This document shows, in pieces, positions 7,997 through 17,097 of a DNA stretch of 64,000 bases (position 1 is its first letter; every line of letters starts with the position of its first letter). Source of the stretch: Lysinibacillus piscis (GTDB lineage: Bacteria > Bacillota > Bacilli > Bacillales_A > Planococcaceae); the NCBI RefSeq assembly GCF_026012395.1, contig NZ_BRZA01000002.1, positions 806,001 to 870,000 on the forward strand, written 5' to 3'. The translations under genes were made by a program, and so were the position numbers. The notes beneath the pieces were generated by a model. The model worked only from the letters and a program-made list of their open reading frames with translations. It was not told the DNA's origin and made no database searches.

Positions 7997-8037
7997 AAAT
8001 GGCGTATCAGAAATTCGTTTTCTTGTGCGCCATTTTA
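7997..8037 (+). terminator. Probable terminator after the deoxyribosyltransferase gene
   Basis: AAATGGCG (7997-8004) and CGCCATTT (8028-8035) form an 8-bp stem with a long loop; the T-run after it is short. Confidence 0.55.
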
Positions 8038-8107
8038 TCTTCTTTGATGAAACCTTTTTGTTTAATAAACCGTATAGATAGCAATGTTAAATTTAGGAGG
8101 GTTATGG

Positions 8108-8443
8108 ATGAATAAGAAAAATTTACTGATTGGCTTGTTGACAATTGCTGTAGAAAGCGCTATTAGTTATGCGGTTGCATCTTATTTTAATGTGCGTTTT
8201 ATTGAGGTCATGTTCTTTATCGGTTTTGCATGTGCATGTATTATTTTTTATTTTTCAAGTGGCGGTGGATGGACATCACGCTATAGTTCCGTGCAAGCGA
8301 GTGCGCAAACGGGTATTATGCAAAAAAGAGAATCCTTTACATATCGAGTGGGACCTGTATTTTTAGCTTCTGCTTTATTTAGTGCGATAGGGCTTGTTTT
8401 CTTTTTATTACTTATCACAGAGGTCATTCCACCAAGAATATAA
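8108..8443 (+). CDS. Small membrane protein of unknown function
   Basis: A 111-residue protein with three predicted membrane helices: LLIGLLTIAVESAISYAVA, FIEVMFFIGFACACIIFYF and VFLASALFSAIGLVFFLLL. A polar loop rich in Ser, Gly and Gln separates helices two and three (SSGGGWTSRYSSVQASAQTG). AGGAGG (8095-8100) gives 7 nt spacing to ATG 8108; the upstream in-frame ATG at 8084 precedes that site. It is flanked by unrelated genes and I recognise no family. Confidence 0.65.
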   Translation: MNKKNLLIGLLTIAVESAISYAVASYFNVRFIEVMFFIGFACACIIFYFSSGGGWTSRYSSVQASAQTGIMQKRESFTYRVGPVFLASALFSAIGLVFFLLLITEVIPPRI

Positions 8444-8513
8444 AAATTTATCGAGAATATTCAGAGTTTTCGCTATAATAAAGGGATAACTTTAACAAAA
8501 GGATGAATGTATA

Positions 8514-10190
8514 ATGGTGGAAAAAGAATTATATTACCCTGATGGCAAGCTGATGTATCGGGGGGGCATGAAGAAAAACGATTTTGGTCATGACATATAT
8601 GATGGCAAAGGGATGCTATTTGACCAAGAGGGTGAACTATTGTTTGAGGGCGAGTTTGCCAACCATGTCAAACAAGGCAATGGCATCATGTATTTAAAGG
8701 GCAAAAAGGTATATCAAGGCGAATTTATTCAAAATAAAAAGCAAGGGAGTGGTATTTTATATAAAGACGGCAATCTTTACTATGAAGGACAATTTCGCAA
8801 TGATTTAATGGAAGGCTATGGCATTTTATATTATGAAGAAGAAGTCATTGCTCCTTATCAAGCACTACGCAGCCAGTATCCCCATTTGAATCGCCCTTAT
8901 TATGAAGGCGAGTTTGCGCATGGTATTAAAAAAGGTAAAGGGAAACAATATTATCCGAACGGCTTATTGCAATATGAGGGTGATTTTATTTGGAATCATA
9001 TGCAAGGGGCAGGGACGCTTTATTATGCAACAGAAGAGCCAACGATGGAGGAAATCACAAATGGCGTGACATCTGTTCAATATAAAGGCTATTTTTTCGA
9101 GGATACACGTCATGGCAAAGGTAAGGTCTATTCACGTCAAGGTCTTTTAGAGGCAGAGGGGCAGTTTAAAGAGGATGCGCTAACAGGGAAAGGGACATTG
9201 TATTATGCGAATGGGCAAGCACGTTATATAGGGGAGCTTGTTAATGGGCAAATGCATGGTCGTGGCGATTATTTTAATGAGGATGGCAAACCGATTTATA
9301 GTGGTGAATTTACCAACGGGAAACGCCTGCGCATCACACCTGAAATTGAGCGAGAGATAGCGAAACTACAAGCACAATTAGATGAACTTGTAGGGCTGCC
9401 GAATGCGAAGAAAGAATTACATAATTTAATTAATTTTATTAAAATTCAAAGCTTGCGTGTTGATCACGGCTTAACAAGCTTCCCGATTACCTATCATTTA
9501 GTGTTTTCTGGCAACCCTGGTACAGGTAAAACAACGGTAGCACGTATTATTGGACAAATTTATAAGCATCTTGGTGTCTTGTCTAGTGGGCATTTTGTGG
9601 AAACAGACCGTGCAGGCTTAGTAGCAGGCTATGTGGGGCAAACGGCTTTAAAAGTACAGGAAGTTGTGGATAAGGCAAAGGGTGGTGTGCTCTTTATTGA
9701 TGAAGCCTATTCATTAGTGCATGATAAGCAGGATGCCTTTGGAAGAGAGGCTATTGATAGCTTACTGAAGGCAATGGAGGATTTACGCGATGATTTAGTC
9801 ATCATTGTAGCGGGCTATACAGAATTAATGGAGGAGTTTTTATTAGCGAATCCAGGCTTTAAATCACGCTTCAATCATTTTGTGCAATTTGATAATTTCA
9901 GCACAGAGGAATTGTATGAGATTTTTGCGATGCTTTGCCGACAAAATGACTACCAGTATGGAGAGGCTTTTGCTGGGCATATACGTGAACAGCTTCATCA
10001 AATGCCTGTGGAAACAATACCGAATTTCTCTAATGGGCGCTATATTCGCAATCTCTTTGAAAAATTGGTGACATTGCAGTCAAACCGTCTCATTCAGCAG
10101 TCGTCCATTAGCAAAGAAGATTTAATGACCTTTACAGAGGAAGACATTGTGCAAGGAATGGCAGAGCAACTCTTTGCGAATACATTTTAA
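8514..10190 (+). CDS. MORN-repeat protein fused to a CbxX/SpoVK-type AAA+ ATPase
   Basis: A 558-residue fusion. Residues 1-270 hold about eight MORN-like repeats (YxGEFxxGxxxGxGxxYxxxG), for example YEGQFRNDLMEGYGILYY and YKGYFFEDTRHGKGKVY. After a short helix (EIEREIAKLQAQLDELVG) an AAA+ module of the CbxX/CfqX/SpoVK type follows: Walker A GNPGTGKTT near residue 333, Walker B VLFIDEAYSL near 392, sensor IIVAGYTELM, arginine finger region NPGFKSRFNHFV and C-terminal sensor 2 (NGRYIRNLFEKL). No signal peptide or membrane segment is present. MORN repeats bind membranes or proteins in other systems; here they may position the ATPase. It is monocistronic and its function is unknown. Confidence 0.85.
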   Translation: MVEKELYYPDGKLMYRGGMKKNDFGHDIYDGKGMLFDQEGELLFEGEFANHVKQGNGIMYLKGKKVYQGEFIQNKKQGSGILYKDGNLYYEGQFRNDLMEGYGILYYEEEVIAPYQALRSQYPHLNRPYYEGEFAHGIKKGKGKQYYPNGLLQYEGDFIWNHMQGAGTLYYATEEPTMEEITNGVTSVQYKGYFFEDTRHGKGKVYSRQGLLEAEGQFKEDALTGKGTLYYANGQARYIGELVNGQMHGRGDYFNEDGKPIYSGEFTNGKRLRITPEIEREIAKLQAQLDELVGLPNAKKELHNLINFIKIQSLRVDHGLTSFPITYHLVFSGNPGTGKTTVARIIGQIYKHLGVLSSGHFVETDRAGLVAGYVGQTALKVQEVVDKAKGGVLFIDEAYSLVHDKQDAFGREAIDSLLKAMEDLRDDLVIIVAGYTELMEEFLLANPGFKSRFNHFVQFDNFSTEELYEIFAMLCRQNDYQYGEAFAGHIREQLHQMPVETIPNFSNGRYIRNLFEKLVTLQSNRLIQQSSISKEDLMTFTEEDIVQGMAEQLFANTF

Positions 10191-10242
10191 GTACATAAAA
10201 ATAACAAAGGTAAGAGACTGGATGGATCGTTGATTAGGAATA

Positions 10243-10632
10243 GTGGCGATTAGTATACTTTGGCTAATTGGCTGTCTGCATATTTATTGGGCTTTTGGAG
10301 GGCGCAAGCGTTGTGATACCTACGCAAGAAGGTACACAACAAGCTATCTTTACGCCACAGGGATGGTAACAGGTATTGTTGGCTGTCTCCTTTGGTTAGC
10401 AGGGCTCTTATTGCTAATACAAGGTGGTTATTTGTATTCATTTCCAGCTAATAAACTATCTAAAATAGGCAGTATTGTTTGTGGTATTGTGATTGGTTTA
10501 CGTGCGATTCGTGATTTTCATTATGTCGGATTTTTTAAACGAATATGTCATTCAACATTTGCAAGCTATGATACATGGCTGTACAGTCCACTCTGCTTAT
10601 TTTTGAGCATTGTATATCTTTTCATGAGTTAA
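10243..10632 (+). CDS. DUF3995-type membrane protein
   Basis: A 129-residue protein with four hydrophobic helices. The N-terminal WLIGCLHIYWAFGGR is the hallmark of the DUF3995 family of small integral membrane proteins, and RAIRDFHYVGFFKR in the third loop also fits. The only start in frame is GTG 10243, with a poor Shine-Dalgarno sequence (AGGAA), so expression may be low. The gene follows the MORN-AAA gene by about 50 bp and could be read through from it, as no terminator is visible between them. No biochemical role is known for the family. Confidence 0.65.
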   Translation: MAISILWLIGCLHIYWAFGGRKRCDTYARRYTTSYLYATGMVTGIVGCLLWLAGLLLLIQGGYLYSFPANKLSKIGSIVCGIVIGLRAIRDFHYVGFFKRICHSTFASYDTWLYSPLCLFLSIVYLFMS

Positions 10633-10705
10633 AAAGATTCGTTTCTCGAAATAAATCGCTTTTCCGTATATAATAGAATTATCTAAGTGAAAGGAGGCAG
10701 ATGAT

Positions 10706-11536
10706 ATGCATTTACAAAGTACAAAAACGTTAGCAAATGGTGTGGATATGCCTGTGTTTGGCTTAGGCGTTTATAAAATGACAGAGCGTGATGTGACGAT
10801 TGAAGCCATTTTGAAGGCCCTACAGCTTGGCTATCGTGCGATTGACACGGCAGCCCTTTATTATAATGAAGAAGAAGTGGGTGAGGCCATTCGCCATTCA
10901 GGCATACCACGTGAAGACATCTTTGTAACAACAAAAGTGTGGAATAGCGATCAGGGCTATGATAATACATTACGTGCCTTTGAAACATCATTGAAAAAGC
11001 TAGATATGGCGTATATCGATTTGTATTTAACGCATTGGCCTGTTGCGGATAAATTTGCTGATACATATCGTGCGATTGAACGTTTATATGACGAAAAGTT
11101 AATCCGTGTACCTGGCGTGTCCAATCATCATCAGCATCATTTAGAGCAGCTATTAGCAACAGCGAATACAGCACCTGCTGTCAATCAAATTGAAATGCAT
11201 CCATATTTAACCCAAGAAAGCTTACGTGCATTTTGTGCAGCACAAAATGTAGCCATTACAGCCTGGTCACCACTTGGTCGTGGTAGTGTACTAGCAGATG
11301 CTACACTGCAAGCAATTGGTCAACGACGTGGCAAATCAGCAGCACAAGTCGTACTGCGCTGGCATTTACAGCATGGCAATATCGTTATACCAAAATCAGT
11401 GACACCTGCTCGTATTGAGGAAAACGCGCAAATTTTTGATTTTGTGTTAACAGAGGCAGACATGCAAGCCATTGATGCGCTACATCAAGATAAGCGCTTT
11501 GGGCAAAACCCAGACAATTTCCACTTTGACTTTTAA
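10706..11536 (+). CDS. Aldo/keto reductase, first of a tandem pair
   Basis: A 276-residue NADPH-dependent aldo/keto reductase of the 2,5-diketo-D-gluconate reductase/YtbE-YvgN type. The catalytic tetrad is D47, Y52, K77 (TTKVWN) and H110 (YLTHWP). IPKSVTPARIEEN is the cofactor-binding segment, and the start ANGVDMPVFGLGVYKM is typical. AAAGGAGG precedes ATG 10706. A close paralogue follows after 15 bp without a terminator, so both form one operon. Likely role: reduction of aldehydes such as methylglyoxal; the substrate is inferred from the family. Confidence 0.92.
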   Translation: MHLQSTKTLANGVDMPVFGLGVYKMTERDVTIEAILKALQLGYRAIDTAALYYNEEEVGEAIRHSGIPREDIFVTTKVWNSDQGYDNTLRAFETSLKKLDMAYIDLYLTHWPVADKFADTYRAIERLYDEKLIRVPGVSNHHQHHLEQLLATANTAPAVNQIEMHPYLTQESLRAFCAAQNVAITAWSPLGRGSVLADATLQAIGQRRGKSAAQVVLRWHLQHGNIVIPKSVTPARIEENAQIFDFVLTEADMQAIDALHQDKRFGQNPDNFHFDF

Positions 11537-11551
11537 TTATAGGAGGATTCA

Positions 11552-12376
11552 ATGATGACAATTTCAACAACAATTACATTAGCGAATGGTGTAGAAATGC
11601 CACGTATCGGCTATGGTGTATTTCGTATGAAGGAGCATGAAGTCGCATTTAACGGTGTGACAGAAGCATTAAAAGCAGGCTACCGTGCGATTGATACAGC
11701 AGCCATTTATGACAATGAAGAAGCGGTAGGCGATGCGATTAAAGCATCAGGAATCGACCGTTCTGAACTATTTATTACAACAAAAGTATGGAATTCAGAC
11801 CAAGGCTTTGATAATACATTGCGTGCGTTTGAAACATCGTTAAAAAAGTTACAATTAGACTATATCGATTTATATTTAACACATTGGCCAAAACCAACGT
11901 TGGCTGACACATATAAGGCCATTGAGCGCTTATATGAGGAAAAGCTCATTCGTGTACCAGGGGTATCCAACCACCATCAGCACCACTTAGAGGAAGTTTT
12001 TGCTGTAGCGAATGTTAAGCCAATGGTTAATCAAATCGAATGTCATCCATCCTTATCACAAGATGCATTACGTGCTTTTTGTCATGAGCATCAAATTGCC
12101 GTGACAGCTTGGGCACCACTTGGAACAGGTATTGTCTTTACACACCCTGTTATTCGCAATTTAGCAGAGAAATATAGCAAAACACCCGCACAAATCGTAT
12201 TGCGCTGGCATTTAGAAATCGGCAATATTGCGATTCCAAAATCTGTTACACCAGCACGTATTGCTGAAAATTTACATGTGTATGATTTTGCGTTAGCAGC
12301 GGATGAAGTAGCTGCTATTTCTGCATTAAATACATTCCATCGTACAAGTGCAGACCCTGATAATTTTGATTTTTAA
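11552..12376 (+). CDS. Aldo/keto reductase, second of a tandem pair
   Basis: A 274-residue paralogue of the preceding gene, sharing long identical stretches (TTKVWNSDQG, NTLRAFETSLKKL, KLIRVPGVSNHHQHHLE). The tetrad is D48, Y53, K78 and H111. Differences cluster in the substrate loops (GTGIVFTHPVIRNLAEK against GRGSVLADATLQAIGQR), consistent with duplication followed by change of substrate range. AGGAGG at 11541-11546 serves ATG 11552 or 11555. A terminator follows. Confidence 0.92.
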   Translation: MMTISTTITLANGVEMPRIGYGVFRMKEHEVAFNGVTEALKAGYRAIDTAAIYDNEEAVGDAIKASGIDRSELFITTKVWNSDQGFDNTLRAFETSLKKLQLDYIDLYLTHWPKPTLADTYKAIERLYEEKLIRVPGVSNHHQHHLEEVFAVANVKPMVNQIECHPSLSQDALRAFCHEHQIAVTAWAPLGTGIVFTHPVIRNLAEKYSKTPAQIVLRWHLEIGNIAIPKSVTPARIAENLHVYDFALAADEVAAISALNTFHRTSADPDNFDF

Positions 12377-12387
12377 TATGAATAAGC

Positions 12388-12418
12388 AACCACCTTTACC
12401 GATGTAAGGGTGGTTTTA
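12388..12418 (+). terminator. Terminator of the aldo/keto reductase operon
   Basis: AACCACCTTT (12388-12397) and AAGGGTGGTT (12406-12415) form a 10-bp stem with one non-canonical C/A position, followed by a short T-run. Confidence 0.7.
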
Positions 12419-12514
12419 TCTTGGTTCAGGTTAGATTAATAAAGGAAACATGGGATATAACACAGAATTATACAATCATATACTTGTTTACATAGATAGG
12501 GGAGAGGTAATAGA

Positions 12515-13018
12515 ATGATTATTTTAGAAACAGAGCGATTGTACTTAAGACCATATAGAAAGGAGGACGTACATACTCTTTTTTCTATTTTTTCAGATGC
12601 TGAAACAATGGTATATTATCCAGCACCATTTAATTTGGAACAAACTCAAAATTGGATCAAGAAAAACCAAGAACGATACGAGAAAGATGGCTTTGGATTA
12701 TGGGGTGTTTGCCTGAAGGAAACCGATGAATTAATAGGGGATTGTGGACTAGTTAAACAGATAGTAGATGGAAGAATGGAAGTAGAAATCGGCTATCATA
12801 TCCATAAAAAATATTGGTCAAATGGCTTCGCAACGGAAGCAGCTACAGGTTGTAAGGAATATGGCTTTAATCAATTGGGCTTGACTAAATTGATAAGTAT
12901 CATTGACCCTAGAAATATTCCATCTATACGTGTAGCAGAGAAAAATGGTTTCACTAAAGAAAAAGAATCGTTTATTTTCAATAAAAATCATTGTATATAT
13001 GCTGGAAAGGTTCAGTAA
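12515..13018 (+). CDS. RimJ/RimL-type GNAT acetyltransferase
   Basis: A 167-residue GNAT enzyme of the ribosomal-protein/amino-group acetyltransferase type. The N-terminal ILETERLYLRPYRKEDVHTLF and the segment EVEIGYHIHKKYWSNGFATEAATGCKEYGFNQLGL are diagnostic; SNGFATEA is the acetyl-CoA loop. RNIPSIRVAEKNGFTKE is the usual C-terminal motif. GGGGAGAGG lies before ATG 12515. It is monocistronic. The physiological substrate is not predictable. The base composition is slightly more AT-rich than its neighbours. Confidence 0.85.
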   Translation: MIILETERLYLRPYRKEDVHTLFSIFSDAETMVYYPAPFNLEQTQNWIKKNQERYEKDGFGLWGVCLKETDELIGDCGLVKQIVDGRMEVEIGYHIHKKYWSNGFATEAATGCKEYGFNQLGLTKLISIIDPRNIPSIRVAEKNGFTKEKESFIFNKNHCIYAGKVQ

Positions 13019-13176
13019 GTTAATAGAAGCTTAGCTGAAGAAGATAGCTAAACGAGAAGCAACGATTTTTGAGAATGAAATAAAGGAAAAACAGAAAATG
13101 CTTTGGTACTATTGTTTGCTGATTGTATTGCCCAGCAATGCAATAAAAGTTTTTAAAATATACTGAATAGGAACAC

Positions 13177-13203
13177 AAACCCTAGTGAATAGTGGGTTTT
13201 AGT
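13177..13203 (+). terminator. Possible terminator after the RimJ/RimL-type gene
   Basis: AAACCC (13177-13182) and GGGTTT (13194-13199) form a short stem within the 265-bp gap before the deacetylase gene. It lies about 160 bp beyond the stop codon, so the assignment is tentative. I see no gene in the rest of this gap. Confidence 0.3.
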
Positions 13204-13283
13204 TACTTTCTGCTCTAGGCACATCAACAAGAGTATTCTATAATAAAAACCTAATATGTAGTCAGATAAAGGGGGATAGGTGG

Positions 13284-14540
13284 ATGAAAAAATATGTAGC
13301 TTGTGTAATGGCTCTATTTAGTATGATGTGGCTTAGTGCTATACATGTACACGCAGAAAATAAGCCAATGATTCAACAAATTATGTTTGATACAGTTTTA
13401 TATACCGAAGCTTCTGCAACAAGTGAACGATTAGGAGATATGGCACAAGGGAGCTATGTGTTAGCGACACCTGTTAATGTGGAATGGACCCATATTCAGA
13501 CACCACAGCTTGTAGGATATGTGGCAACTGCTGCATTAAAAAACGCCTCAGCAGACATCTATGTAGTAGGGAAAAAAGGTGGTACACATGTAGTAACATA
13601 TCCGAGTCCCAGTGCCCAAGTGATAGGAGAACTATATGAAAATAGTATGGCTTGGGTTTATGGCGTAGTGCCTGGTGGTTGGTCATTTGTCTACAATGGA
13701 CATGCAATGGGTTATGTAGCAACAGCAAGCCTAAAAAAGCCAAGTGTGTTACAAAAACAGGTACATGTAAAAAACGGTGCAGTGCTAAGACAAACCCCAA
13801 GTCCAAGTGGTGAAACAATCGGCACAGTGCCTACAAAAACAATTGTTCAACAATATACAGTGTTAGCAGGATGGGCGTATATTGTGGCAGATGAGCAGCA
13901 GGGCTATGTGAAGGCAACGGACTTGAGTGATTTAGTAAAGCCTGACAATAAGATTTATAACAAGGGCGTAACAGCAGGCAAAGGAATGAAAAAGCGAGTG
14001 GCTTTAACATTTGATGATGGGCCAGATGCTAAAGTAACACCACAAATTTTAACCATATTAAAAAAATATAATAGTAAAGCAACCTTCTTTATGGTAGGTC
14101 GCAATGTAGCAAAAAATCCAGCACTTGTTCAGCAAATTGATGAAGCAGGTCATGAAATTGGCAACCATACGTGGAATCATTCCAAATTAACAAGCTTATC
14201 TGTTGCAAATGTGAAGCAAGAAATCGAACGCACAAGCAATGCCATTTATGAGGTAATCGGTCAATATCCAACTGTTTTCAGACCGCCGTATGGTGCGACA
14301 GATGAGCAAATTCGTGCGACATTGGTGATGCCAACAATCCTATGGTCTATTGATACACTCGATTGGAAGCACCGCAATGCAGCGAAAATTTTACATTATG
14401 TGCAAGCCTCTGTGAAGGATGGCAGTATCATTTTAATGCATGACATCCATCTATCGACAGCACAAGGCTTAGAAAATGTGATTATTTATTTGCAAAAGCA
14501 AGGCTATGAATTGGTGACGGTGAGTGAGATATTGCAATAA
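13284..14540 (+). CDS. Secreted polysaccharide deacetylase with three SH3-type cell-wall domains
   Basis: A 418-residue exported enzyme. A signal peptide (KKYVACVMALFSMMWLSAIHVHA) is followed by three bacterial SH3-like repeats (about residues 30-220), then a NodB deacetylase domain. Its motifs are TFDDGPDAK (near residues 242-250, metal and catalytic Asp), GNHTWNH (H-x3-H metal ligands), RPPYGATD, DTLDWKH and IILMHDIH. The enzyme probably removes acetyl groups from peptidoglycan or another wall glycan, with the SH3 repeats holding it in the wall. GGGGG precedes ATG 13284. It is monocistronic and ends at a bidirectional terminator. Confidence 0.9.
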   Translation: MKKYVACVMALFSMMWLSAIHVHAENKPMIQQIMFDTVLYTEASATSERLGDMAQGSYVLATPVNVEWTHIQTPQLVGYVATAALKNASADIYVVGKKGGTHVVTYPSPSAQVIGELYENSMAWVYGVVPGGWSFVYNGHAMGYVATASLKKPSVLQKQVHVKNGAVLRQTPSPSGETIGTVPTKTIVQQYTVLAGWAYIVADEQQGYVKATDLSDLVKPDNKIYNKGVTAGKGMKKRVALTFDDGPDAKVTPQILTILKKYNSKATFFMVGRNVAKNPALVQQIDEAGHEIGNHTWNHSKLTSLSVANVKQEIERTSNAIYEVIGQYPTVFRPPYGATDEQIRATLVMPTILWSIDTLDWKHRNAAKILHYVQASVKDGSIILMHDIHLSTAQGLENVIIYLQKQGYELVTVSEILQ

Positions 14541-14542
14541 TC

Positions 14543-14586
14543 AAATACCACGCAACGGAAATAGACTTGTTGCGTGGTATTTTTGT
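14543..14586. terminator. Bidirectional terminator between convergent genes
   Basis: AAATACCACGCAAC (14543-14556) pairs with GTTGCGTGGTATTT (14569-14582), a 14-bp stem with T-runs in both directions. Confidence 0.85.
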
Positions 14587-14592
14587 GTGAGT

Positions 14593-15537
14593 TTATTTTT
14601 TTACTAATTGATTTAATGCTTCATAGATAAAATAAGCACCTAATTTAACCGTTTGTCCATTGACATCAAGTAAAGGATTGACTTCACAAATATCAAAGGA
14701 ATGTGCCTTTGGATGGGAGGCCACTTGGCGAATGATTGTGCGAACTGTTGTTGGATCAAGCCCAAATGGAGATGTAGCACTAACACCAGGGGCAAACGCC
14801 GCATTTAGCACATCTGTACATAATGTGAGTAGGATATAATCATGTTGGTCCATAAAGTGCTGAAGTGCTTGCATCGCTTCAGCGGTGATATTTTCCGCTA
14901 ACACATATTGTACTTGTAATTCATCTGCTTTTTCAAATAATTCCTTTGTATTGCCGTAACGCTGAATGCCTAGTACAAAATAATGGGCATAAGGGTCTTG
15001 CTCTAAAATTTGACGGAACATTGTGCCTGACGAGGGTTGTTTATCATAAGACCGTAAATCGAAATGAGCGTCAATATTGACGATACCAATCGTCGCATCT
15101 TTTGGTAGAGCTGCCCGCACACCTAAATAATGTCCATATAATGTTTCATGTCCACCTCCAAGCACAATACATTTTGTCTGCTTTGTCAGCAATGTCGTCA
15201 CAACCTCGCCAAGCTCTTGCTGTGCCGCCTCTAACGCATGATTTAAACAAACAATATTTCCTACATCAATGACTTGTTGCTCTTCCTCAAATGTCCATGG
15301 AAGGCTAGATAATGCTTCACGGAGTGCATTTGGCGCATGTGCCGCACCAATGCGTCCTTGATTGCGTTCGACACCCTCATCACAAATAAAGCCAACAATA
15401 CCTGCGAGTAGCTGCTCTGATGGCTGTACATCGTTAATTGGTACTCTTGTTATTTTTTGGTGCAAACGAAAGCTACTTGGATTTGTTGTAGAATCAATGC
15501 GGCCTTGCCAATGTTTTGGCTCTGTCATAATATACAT
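14593..15537 (-). CDS. hutG: Arginase-superfamily hydrolase, formimidoylglutamase type
   Basis: A 314-residue ureohydrolase. Visible motifs are CIVLGGGHETLYG, NIDAHFDLR (manganese ligands) and AAFAPGVSATSPFGLDP, the last close to formimidoylglutamase (HutG), which converts N-formimidoyl-glutamate to glutamate and formamide. The third metal motif, usually DxD, reads CTD here. I am unsure whether this is normal for the HutG branch. No other hut genes are nearby, so histidine degradation is not shown by context; agmatinase-like activity remains possible. The start is ATG 15537, with GGAGC about 11 nt upstream; ATG 15528 is an alternative. Confidence 0.8.
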   Translation of the reverse strand: MYIMTEPKHWQGRIDSTTNPSSFRLHQKITRVPINDVQPSEQLLAGIVGFICDEGVERNQGRIGAAHAPNALREALSSLPWTFEEEQQVIDVGNIVCLNHALEAAQQELGEVVTTLLTKQTKCIVLGGGHETLYGHYLGVRAALPKDATIGIVNIDAHFDLRSYDKQPSSGTMFRQILEQDPYAHYFVLGIQRYGNTKELFEKADELQVQYVLAENITAEAMQALQHFMDQHDYILLTLCTDVLNAAFAPGVSATSPFGLDPTTVRTIIRQVASHPKAHSFDICEVNPLLDVNGQTVKLGAYFIYEALNQLVKK

Positions 15538-15766
15538 CGTGTTGTCTCAGCTCCAATTTTAATATGTATATGCTTACTATATAATTGAAAGCTTGTGTAG
15601 AGCAAGGGGTTAATAACAGATTATCCGACATTAAAATAAATATTTTAAATTAATATTCGCACCTAGTATTATAAAATCATCATTACTTATTCACGTAAAA
15701 TAAATAAGAGGCATTGATTGTGGTATAATTAGGGAACACATTGATATGTTGGGAGATAAAAACAAA

Positions 15767-16501
15767 ATGAAACAAAACAAATATGATGATACATTATTTT
15801 TTAATGCCTATGAACAAATGCCTCGTTCCACTGAAGGGCTGAAGGCTGCTGGAGAGTGGCATATACTGCAAACATTATTACCAGATTTAAAAGATAAGGA
15901 TGTACTTGATTTAGGGTGTGGATTTGGCTGGCATTGTCGCTATGCACGTGAGCAAAATGCTCATACAGTAATAGGAGTAGATATTTCTGAAAAAATGCTA
16001 CAAAGAGCACGTGAATTAACAAATGACTCTGGCATTTCCTATCAACAGCTACCAATTGAAGACATTCATTTTGCTGATCAACAGTTCGATGTTATCATTA
16101 GCTCATTGGCATTTCATTATATAGAGTCATTTGAAGTCATTTGTCGTAAAGTATATCGTGCTTTAAAGTTGGGTGGCTCGTTCGTTTTTTCAGTGGAGCA
16201 TCCTATTTTTACAGCCTGCAGTAAACAGGATTGGTATTATGATGACCATGGAAACAGATTGCATTGGCCAGTCGACTATTATCAAACTGAAGGTAGACGT
16301 GAAACATCATTTTTAAACAATGATGTTATCAAATATCATCGTACAGTAGCAACTTATATGAATGCTGTTATTGAGGCAGGCTTTCAGATAAACGCAGTAA
16401 AGGAATCAACACCTTCAGATGAAATGCTACAAGCAATTGCTGAAATGCGTGATGAGCTTCGTCGACCGATGTTTTTAATGATTGCAGCAGAAAAAAGATA
16501 A
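15767..16501 (+). CDS. SAM-dependent methyltransferase (class I, UbiE/BioC-like)
   Basis: A 244-residue methyltransferase. VLDLGCGFGWHCRYA is motif I, VIGVDISEKMLQRA motif II, FDVIISSLAFHYIE motif IV and LKLGGSFVFSVEHP motif VI. The C-terminal part contains a conserved aromatic region (HWPVDYYQTEGRR) frequently seen in this subgroup. GGGAG (15751-15755) gives good spacing to ATG 15767, and TATAAT at 15724-15729 is a likely -10. The earlier ATG at 15746 lies in front of the ribosome binding site. Its methyl acceptor is unknown. It shares a terminator with the convergent gene. Confidence 0.85.
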   Translation: MKQNKYDDTLFFNAYEQMPRSTEGLKAAGEWHILQTLLPDLKDKDVLDLGCGFGWHCRYAREQNAHTVIGVDISEKMLQRARELTNDSGISYQQLPIEDIHFADQQFDVIISSLAFHYIESFEVICRKVYRALKLGGSFVFSVEHPIFTACSKQDWYYDDHGNRLHWPVDYYQTEGRRETSFLNNDVIKYHRTVATYMNAVIEAGFQINAVKESTPSDEMLQAIAEMRDELRRPMFLMIAAEKR

Positions 16502-16506
16502 ATAAA

Positions 16507-16543
16507 AAATGACCAGTAGCTCAAAATGAGGCTGGTCATTTTT
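16507..16543. terminator. Bidirectional terminator
   Basis: AAATGACCAG (16507-16516) and CTGGTCATTT (16532-16541) form a 10-bp stem flanked by A- and T-runs, between convergent genes. Confidence 0.85.
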
Positions 16544-16545
16544 GT

Positions 16546-16914
16546 TTAGATAGCACGATGCAGACGAACAGCTATGATTTTAGCATAATCCACAATAATA
16601 GACATGGCTTTGTCTGCAATTTCAAGGAAATAAGCACACTGATTTTTATTATCTATATGGAGAAAATAGACATTTAGAAAGCTACTACCATTAGCTAAAA
16701 AAATATCGACAGCTGTACCAGGTTCACAACGTGTTAAAAAATAACGATTTGCTTTTGTATTTGCTGATGGTTTTGATTTTGTGTGATGAAAGTTATAAAT
16801 TTTCATTATTGGTTCATCATAATCGGCAGTAGGAGACAGGCATAGACATTTACGAAATTTATAGAAATTATAAAAAACTCTGTCGGAACGCTCCAAATAG
16901 CGCTTTGACTCCAT
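16546..16914 (-). CDS. Hypothetical protein (122 aa)
   Basis: AAGGGAG lies about 9 nt before ATG 16914 on the minus strand, and the frame ends just inside the shared terminator, which supports a real gene. The product is basic, with aromatic-rich segments (RVFYNFYKFRKCLCL, FLNVYFLHIDN) and no signal peptide or membrane helix. The C-terminal part (CAYFLEIADKAMSIIVDYAKIIAVRL) looks like one long helix. I recognise no family. It has no operon partner. Confidence 0.6.
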   Translation of the reverse strand: MESKRYLERSDRVFYNFYKFRKCLCLSPTADYDEPIMKIYNFHHTKSKPSANTKANRYFLTRCEPGTAVDIFLANGSSFLNVYFLHIDNKNQCAYFLEIADKAMSIIVDYAKIIAVRLHRAI

Positions 16915-17097
16915 TACTTAAACACTCCCTTGTTTAGTAATAGTATTAGACTATGATGTAGAGATACTTCTGCATTGGTGAAGTGTCCAATTGTTTTTGA
17001 ATAAGACTTTCAATAGTTTGAAACTATTTAAATTTTTTACCGTACATACAGTTAGATAAAGACTGGAGGAATTTTCAATTAAAAGGGAGAGGTTTGT

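Noticed and set aside
14593..15537. Histidine utilisation (hut) operon
   Set aside because: Only a HutG-type enzyme is present; no hutH, hutU, hutI or regulator lies nearby.
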